A model generated the notes under the pieces. The model was not told the DNA's origin. It did no database searches and was given only the letters and a program-made list of their open reading frames with translations. Made by a program: the position numbers and the translations under genes. Below, in pieces: positions 59,746 through 64,000 of a DNA stretch of 64,000 bases (its first letter is position 1; the number at the start of each line of letters is the position of its first letter). The DNA is from Streptomyces sp. AC558_RSS880 (lineage in GTDB: Bacteria > Actinomycetota > Actinomycetes > Streptomycetales > Streptomycetaceae): positions 62,001 to 126,000 of the forward strand of contig NZ_JAGMUJ010000003.1 of assembly GCF_019049255.1 (NCBI RefSeq), given 5' to 3'.

Positions 59746-60945
59746 TCAGGCCGCGTTGCTGAGCGGGGCGGCCGGGGCGGCCGGCTCGTGGACCAGGGCG
59801 CGGCGGCGGACCGGGATGCCGAGGGTCGGATTGGCCACGCCCCAGGCCGCGCCCTTGCAGACCAGTTCCTTGTAGAGGGCGGCGAGGCGTCCGGTCAGCG
59901 CCACGTCGACGGAGCGGTCGTCGGCGGTGACGTACTGGATCAGGCCCTCCTTGCGGCCCAGCGAGATGCACTGGTTGAAGTAGCGCATCGGCGTGTTGGG
60001 GAGCTTGCCGCCGGTCAGGCGGGCCGCGATGGAGTCGGCGGCCTGCCAGGCGGTGGGGACGCCCGAGGCGCACGACATCCGCAGCGGCTTGTCGCCGGGG
60101 CCCGCCACCATGGCCGCGTCACCGACGGCGTACACGTCCGGGTGCGAGACCGAGCGCATGGTGCCGTCGACCACGATCTGGCCGGTATCGGAGGTCTTCA
60201 GGGTGGTGGCCTCGGCGATCGGGTGGACGGCGAAGCCGGTGGTCCACAGGGTGACCGCGGCCGGGAGGGAGCGGCCGTCGGCGGTGGTGACGTGGTCGGC
60301 CCCGACGGCGGTGACGGACGTCTGTTCGTGCACCGTGATGCCGAGCCTGTCGACGACCTTGCGCAGGTGCCGGCGGCCCTTGGCGGAGAGCCAGTCGCCG
60401 AGTTCGCCGCGGGCGGCGAGGGAGACGTCGAGGTCCGGGCGGGACTCGGCGATCTCGGTCGCGGCCTCCAGACCGGTGAGTCCGCCGCCGACCACGACCA
60501 CGGACTCCCCCGCGTCCAGGCCGGCCAGGCGCTCGCGCAGCCGGAGAGCGCCGGGGCGGCTGGCGATCTCGTGGGCGTGTTCGGCGGCGCCGGGGACGCC
60601 GTGGGTGTCCCAGCCGCTGCCGAGGGCGTACACGAGGGTGTCGTACGTCAGTCGCTCGCTCCCCCCGGTGCCGTCGGTGACGGTGACCGTCCTGCGGTCG
60701 GCGTCCACTCCCGTCACCTTCGCCTGCACCGGTTCCACGCCGGTGCCCGCGAACATCTCGCTGAACGGGCGGGGCCTGAGCTCCTGGCCCACCGCGAGCT
60801 GGTGCATGCGGACGCGTTCGACGAAGTCGGGCTCGGCGTTGACGAGGGTGATCGCGACGTCTTCCCGGCGCAGCCGCTTGGCCAGGCGCCCGGCGGCGAC
60901 GGCCCCGGCGTATCCGGCTCCGAGGACGATGATGCGGTGCTGCAT
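59746..60945 (-). CDS. NAD(P)/FAD-dependent oxidoreductase (NDH-2-like)
   Basis: A 399-residue flavoprotein. FAD-binding motif IIVLGAGYAGAVAAGRLAKRL at the start, a second dinucleotide motif VVVVGGGLTGLEAATEIAE near residue 160, and DVYAVGDAAMVAGPG near residue 290 are those of type II NADH dehydrogenases and related pyridine nucleotide-disulphide-type oxidoreductases. No membrane span is evident. CAGGAGCAGGGAA precedes the ATG and lies within an inverted repeat (see the hairpin entry). The ECF41 sigma gene is directly upstream in the same direction; ECF41 factors often neighbour the oxidoreductase they control. Confidence 0.9.
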   Translation of the reverse strand: MQHRIIVLGAGYAGAVAAGRLAKRLRREDVAITLVNAEPDFVERVRMHQLAVGQELRPRPFSEMFAGTGVEPVQAKVTGVDADRRTVTVTDGTGGSERLTYDTLVYALGSGWDTHGVPGAAEHAHEIASRPGALRLRERLAGLDAGESVVVVGGGLTGLEAATEIAESRPDLDVSLAARGELGDWLSAKGRRHLRKVVDRLGITVHEQTSVTAVGADHVTTADGRSLPAAVTLWTTGFAVHPIAEATTLKTSDTGQIVVDGTMRSVSHPDVYAVGDAAMVAGPGDKPLRMSCASGVPTAWQAADSIAARLTGGKLPNTPMRYFNQCISLGRKEGLIQYVTADDRSVDVALTGRLAALYKELVCKGAAWGVANPTLGIPVRRRALVHEPAAPAAPLSNAA

Positions 60946-60947
60946 TT

Positions 60948-61023
60948 CCCTGCTCCTGTCGTCGGCTCTTCGGCGGGTCGCCCCTTGAACCGGGCGGCCC
61001 GCCGTTTCCTGACAGGAGCAGGG
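60948..61023 (-). promoter_or_regulatory. Long inverted repeat sequestering the flavoprotein ribosome-binding site
   Basis: In the mRNA of the flavoprotein gene, CCCTGCTCCTGTC (61023-61011) is perfectly complementary to GACAGGAGCAGGG (60960-60948), which includes the ribosome-binding site just before AAATG. A second 12-base imperfect stem (GGCGGGCCGCCC with GGGCGACCCGCC) lies inside. The folded leader would hide the ribosome-binding site. Confidence 0.65.
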
Positions 61024-61024
61024 A

Positions 61025-61038
61025 GTGACGTGCGTCAC
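61025..61038. promoter_or_regulatory. Dyad GTGACG-TG-CGTCAC
   Basis: Perfect six-base arms between the sigma-factor stop and the leader hairpin of the flavoprotein gene. Could be a regulator site or part of the promoter. Confidence 0.5.
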
Positions 61039-61045
61039 GTGATGT

Positions 61046-61990
61046 TCAGAAGGCGATGAGCAGGGGTTCTCCGTGGTCGGTGCTCGCCCAGAGCCGGGTC
61101 GCGCGCTCCAGCTTGTCGGGGTTCACCTGGTTGCGGATCGCGGTGATGCCCTCGGGGGTGACCGCGAAGCACATGATGCCGACGATCCGGCCGTCGAGGA
61201 CCGCCACCAGGGCGGGGTCGCCGTTGGCGGTCGTGGCGTAGACGCCGGGCGAACCGCCCACGATGTCGCGCTTGGCCTTGCCCGGCTTGAACAGGCCCCG
61301 CATGAACGTCGCGACCGCGAGCGCGCCCTCGAACGCCTTGGCGCGGGCCGGGACCTTCCCGCCGCCGTCGCCGATCGCGACGGCGTCCTGGGTGAGCAGC
61401 CGGACGAGCGGCTCGGTCCGGCCGCTGGTGGCGGCCGCGAGGAACTCGTCGACGACCCGCCGGGCGGCGGCCTCGTCGATCTCGGTGCGCGCCTTGCCCT
61501 CGGCGACGTGCTTCTTGGCCCGGTGGAGGATCTGCTGGCTGGCGGCCTCGGTGAGGTCGAGGATCGCGGCGATCTCCCGGTGCGGGTAGTCGAAGGCCTC
61601 CCGCAGCACGTACACCGCCCGCTCGTTGGGGCTGAGGCGTTCCAGCAGGGTGAGGACAGCGTACGAGACCGACTCGCGCTGTTCGGCGGTGTCGGCGGGG
61701 CCGAGCATCCGGTCGCCGGCCAGCAGCGGCTCGGGGAGCCACTCGCCCACGTAGGTCTCGCGCCGGGCGCGGGCCGAGGTGAGCTGGTTGAGGCACAGGT
61801 TGGTGAGCACCTTCGTCAGCCAGGCCTCGGGGACCTCGATGCGGCCGGTGTCGGCGGCCTGCCAGCGCAGGAACGTCTCCTGCACGGCGTCCTCGGCCTC
61901 GCTCGCGGAGCCGAGGAGGCGGTAACCGATGGCCTCCAGCCGCGGCCGGAAGGCCTCGAACCGATCCACGTCCCGAACGCTCAGCGCCAT
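61046..61990 (-). CDS. ECF41 (SigJ-like) RNA polymerase sigma factor with SnoaL-like tail
   Basis: A 314-residue sigma factor. Region 2: [27 protein letters not shown]; region 4: [44 protein letters not shown]. The C-terminal extension contains DGGGK and NPDKL ([13 protein letters not shown]), the two hallmarks of group ECF41, in which a SnoaL-like domain replaces a separate anti-sigma factor and modulates activity. ECF41 genes usually sit beside a carboxymuconolactone decarboxylase, oxidoreductase or epimerase; here the next gene is a flavoprotein oxidoreductase. Confidence 0.95.
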   Translation of the reverse strand: MALSVRDVDRFEAFRPRLEAIGYRLLGSASEAEDAVQETFLRWQAADTGRIEVPEAWLTKVLTNLCLNQLTSARARRETYVGEWLPEPLLAGDRMLGPADTAEQRESVSYAVLTLLERLSPNERAVYVLREAFDYPHREIAAILDLTEAASQQILHRAKKHVAEGKARTEIDEAAARRVVDEFLAAATSGRTEPLVRLLTQDAVAIGDGGGKVPARAKAFEGALAVATFMRGLFKPGKAKRDIVGGSPGVYATTANGDPALVAVLDGRIVGIMCFAVTPEGITAIRNQVNPDKLERATRLWASTDHGEPLLIAF

Positions 61991-62037
61991 GCCCGGATCG
62001 TAGCCCCCGCCGGGGTGACCGGCCGTCCGGGCGGGCG

Positions 62038-62081
62038 CGCGGAGGCATGCGTCCGTGGTCGCGGAGGCATGCGTCCGTGGT
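62038..62081. repeat. Perfect 22-bp tandem duplication
   Basis: Two adjoining copies of CGCGGAGGCATGCGTCCGTG plus GT at 62038-62059 and 62060-62081, between the sigma-factor and acyltransferase genes. GGAGG and GCATGC are in each unit. Confidence 0.9.
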
Positions 62082-62140
62082 TTCGGGACAGGCGCACCGG
62101 GTTACCCCATGCAGTCGGCAGACGGGAAGCGATCTCGTTC

Positions 62141-63337
62141 ATGGCTCAGGAAGCGGGCTCGGCGACAGCGGAGGACTCCGGACTCGGCACGGGAAAGGCG
62201 GAGCCCCGCGGCTCCGGCAGACCCGCCCCGCCGCGAGGGCGGGGCTTCCCGTCCGCGGCGGCGCGCGGCGGACGGGTGAGCGGCCTGGACGGGCTGCGGA
62301 CGGTGGCGGTCGCCCTGGTGCTCGCCTACCACGTGGCGCCGGACGTGCTGCCGGGCGGCTCGGTCGCCGTGGACGTCTTCTTCACCCTCAGCGGCTTCGT
62401 CATCACCCGGCTGCTGCTCGCCGAACACGCCCGCACCGGCGGTATCGCCCTGCTCCCCTTCTACCGGCGGCGCTGGCTGCGGCTCGTCCCCGCGCTGCTG
62501 GCCCTGTGCGCGGTCTGCGCGGCCCTGTCGGTGACCACCTCGCTGTGGGGCTTCGACGGCTCCCTGCGGGCGGCGGGCCTGTCGGCGCTGTTCCTGGTCA
62601 ACGTCGTACGGGCCGCGGATCCCGGGCCGTACGACGACCTGACGGGGCCGCTCGCGCACACCTGGTCGCTGGGTGTGGAGGAGCAGTTCTACCTGCTCTG
62701 GCCGCCCGTGCTGCTGGTGCTGCTGCGGTACGTCCGGGCGCGCACGGTGCTGCTCTGCACGGCGGCCCTGTGCGCGTTGCCCGTGCTGTGGCGCTGCGCC
62801 CTGTGGCACCCGGACGCGGCCCACCGCATCTACAACGGCACCGACACCCGCGCCGACCAGCTGCTGGCCGGCGCCCTCCTCGCCGTGGTCCTGGCGCGGC
62901 TGCGCGCCGACGACCCCCGGCTGGCCGTGCTGCGCACCTGGGCGGGCCGGCTGGCCTGGCCGGCCCTGGGCCTGCTGGCGCTGGTGGCCTGGCGGATGCC
63001 GGTGACCGCCGACGCCGGCCCCTGGACGGTCGGCTGGTACACCGTCGGCTTCCTGCTGGTGGCCGCCCTGTCCGCCACCTTGGTCGCGGCGCTCGCACTG
63101 CGCCCCGGCGAAGGACTCTCCCGGCTGCTCTCGCTCACGCCGCTGACCTGGGTGGGCCGCAACCTGAGCTACGGCGTCTACCTGTGGCACTACCCGGTCG
63201 TACGGCTGCTGGCCTCCCTCGGCATGCGGGACGGACTCCTGCCGGCCACGGCCGTGCTGACCGTCCTGCTGGCCCTGCTGTCGTACTACGTCATCGAGGC
63301 ACCGTTCCTGCGCCGGGCCCGACGGCCCGCGGCTTAA
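62141..63337 (+). CDS. Acyltransferase-3 family membrane protein
   Basis: A 398-residue integral membrane acyltransferase. After a hydrophilic 45-residue head, the family motif [28 protein letters not shown] carries the catalytic His. [30 protein letters not shown] and the [16 protein letters not shown] block are diagnostic of the OafA/YrhL family. About ten spans follow, ending [15 protein letters not shown]. Such proteins transfer acetyl or other acyl groups onto cell-surface sugars, peptidoglycan or antibiotics. Substrate unknown. No strong ribosome-binding site precedes the ATG. Confidence 0.92.
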   Translation: MAQEAGSATAEDSGLGTGKAEPRGSGRPAPPRGRGFPSAAARGGRVSGLDGLRTVAVALVLAYHVAPDVLPGGSVAVDVFFTLSGFVITRLLLAEHARTGGIALLPFYRRRWLRLVPALLALCAVCAALSVTTSLWGFDGSLRAAGLSALFLVNVVRAADPGPYDDLTGPLAHTWSLGVEEQFYLLWPPVLLVLLRYVRARTVLLCTAALCALPVLWRCALWHPDAAHRIYNGTDTRADQLLAGALLAVVLARLRADDPRLAVLRTWAGRLAWPALGLLALVAWRMPVTADAGPWTVGWYTVGFLLVAALSATLVAALALRPGEGLSRLLSLTPLTWVGRNLSYGVYLWHYPVVRLLASLGMRDGLLPATAVLTVLLALLSYYVIEAPFLRRARRPAA

Positions 63338-63417
63338 GGTGGCCGGGGCCGGGGGCCGGGGGCCGGGGCGTGCGGTGTCGAGCCGCACCGAGGGCTTTTC
63401 AGGGGGAGGGGCATCGC

Positions 63418-64000
63418 ATGGGAGTCGTCGGGCCGGAGACGGCGGCGGAGAAGCTCGAGGAGTTCCGGGGCGAGCTGACCGGCTACTGCTACCGGATGCT
63501 GGGCTCGTTCACCGAGGCCGAGGACGCCGCGCAGGAGACGCTGGTCCGGGCCTGGCGGGGCTTCGAGCGCTTCGAGGGGCGGTCGGCCCTGCGGTCGTGG
63601 GTGTACCGCATCGCCACCAACGTGTGCCTGAACGCCCTCGCCTCGGGCAGGCGCCGGGCGCTGCCGATGGACCTCTCCGGTCCGGCCGACGGTGCCGTGC
63701 CGCCCGGCGCCCCGGCGGACTCCGTCCTCTGGATCGAGCCCTGCCCGGGCGGTGACCCCGGCGTGGAGGTGGCGGTCGGCGAGTCGGTGCGGCTGGCGTT
63801 CGTCGCCTCGCTCCAGCACCTGCCGCCCAAACAGCGGGCCACGCTCATCCTGCGGGACGTGCTGGGTTTCTCCGCCCGCGAGGTCGCCGAGCTGCACGGC
63901 TCCACCGTCACCTCGGTCAACAGCGCGCTGCAGCGGGCCCGCGCCACGCTGGCCGCCCGCCGCGAGGGCGCCGGCGGGCCGCTCCCCCAGCCGTCCGATG
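63418..64000 (+). CDS. ECF-type sigma factor, 3' end outside window
   Basis: At least 194 residues, still open at the edge. Region 2: [36 protein letters not shown], then [19 protein letters not shown]. Region 4: [47 protein letters not shown]. The [22 protein letters not shown] pattern and [26 protein letters not shown] belong to the group of ECF sigma factors (SigG/ECF56-like) that carry a C-terminal SnoaL-like domain, which would lie beyond the window. AGGGGGAGGGG precedes the ATG. Confidence 0.92.
   Translation, partial: MGVVGPETAAEKLEEFRGELTGYCYRMLGSFTEAEDAAQETLVRAWRGFERFEGRSALRSWVYRIATNVCLNALASGRRRALPMDLSGPADGAVPPGAPADSVLWIEPCPGGDPGVEVAVGESVRLAFVASLQHLPPKQRATLILRDVLGFSAREVAELHGSTVTSVNSALQRARATLAARREGAGGPLPQPSD

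Noticed and set aside
1..64000. CRISPR arrays or a complete tRNA, rRNA or integrase gene
   Set aside because: I saw no regularly spaced repeats with spacers, no full cloverleaf and no integrase or recombinase motif. The tRNA pieces lack 5' halves.

Overview
The window is actinobacterial and almost certainly from Streptomyces or a close relative. G+C is very high over most of its length, GTG starts and GTGA/ATGA start-stop overlaps are common, and the gene families are typical of the genus (ECF41 sigma factor, AfsQ-like two-component system, many TetR regulators, DUF3152, DUF4232, a SpoIIE-type phosphatase, PixA-like protein). The first ~5.9 kb is clearly lower in G+C (about 52% in one line counted by hand) and looks acquired.

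Left edge (1-5.9 kb): a compact defence-like island. Three overlapping minus-strand genes match an ABC-three-component (ABC-3C) system: an HNH-like effector, a small middle component, and a DUF2326 SMC-like ATPase cut by the window edge. It is followed by a plus-strand Shedu-type nuclease (DUF4263) with a related HNH-like N-terminal module, and by an unrecognised 282-aa protein.

From ~6.0 to 28.1 kb, six copies of the 3' half of a tRNA-Gly(CCC)-like gene lie on the plus strand, each followed by a terminator hairpin. No 5' half and no integrase gene is seen. They divide the region into cargo blocks: (i) PIG-L deacetylase; (ii) erythromycin-esterase-like protein with a divergent TetR; (iii) IS5 and imine-reductase fragments, SPFH/NfeD pair, NhaA, SpoIIE-type phosphatase, acetyltransferase; (iv) alpha/beta hydrolase with divergent TetR, TetR with divergent SDR, and a secreted-protein gene that has lost its signal peptide; (v) three secreted proteins. 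The best reading is repeated integration at one tRNA-Gly locus followed by loss of the integrases.

From 28 to 42 kb is more ordinary chromosome: a PLP-dependent decarboxylase with a PucR regulator, an AfsQ-like regulator/kinase/lipoprotein operon, DUF3152 protease-like protein, a lipoprotein-adaptor-ABC-permease export operon (four genes joined by 4-bp overlaps), TerC, a small zinc-ribbon protein and an acetyltransferase.

From 42.7 to 54.5 kb are two notable minus-strand operons. One pairs a flavin L-amino-acid oxidase with a thiamine-diphosphate 2-oxoacid decarboxylase and a PixA-like protein, which suggests conversion of an amino acid to an aldehyde. The other joins a processive GT2 glycosyltransferase, two parallel beta-helix proteins and a UDP-glucose/GDP-mannose-type dehydrogenase, next to a convergent polysaccharide deacetylase: a candidate exopolysaccharide locus.

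The right end (55-64 kb) has a cold-shock protein beside a DEAD-box helicase, a MerR-like regulator behind a strong hairpin, a Pro/Gln-rich membrane protein, an NDH-2-like flavoprotein whose ribosome-binding site is predicted to be sequestered in a 13-bp stem, an ECF41 sigma factor, an acyltransferase-3 protein, and a second ECF sigma factor running off the edge.
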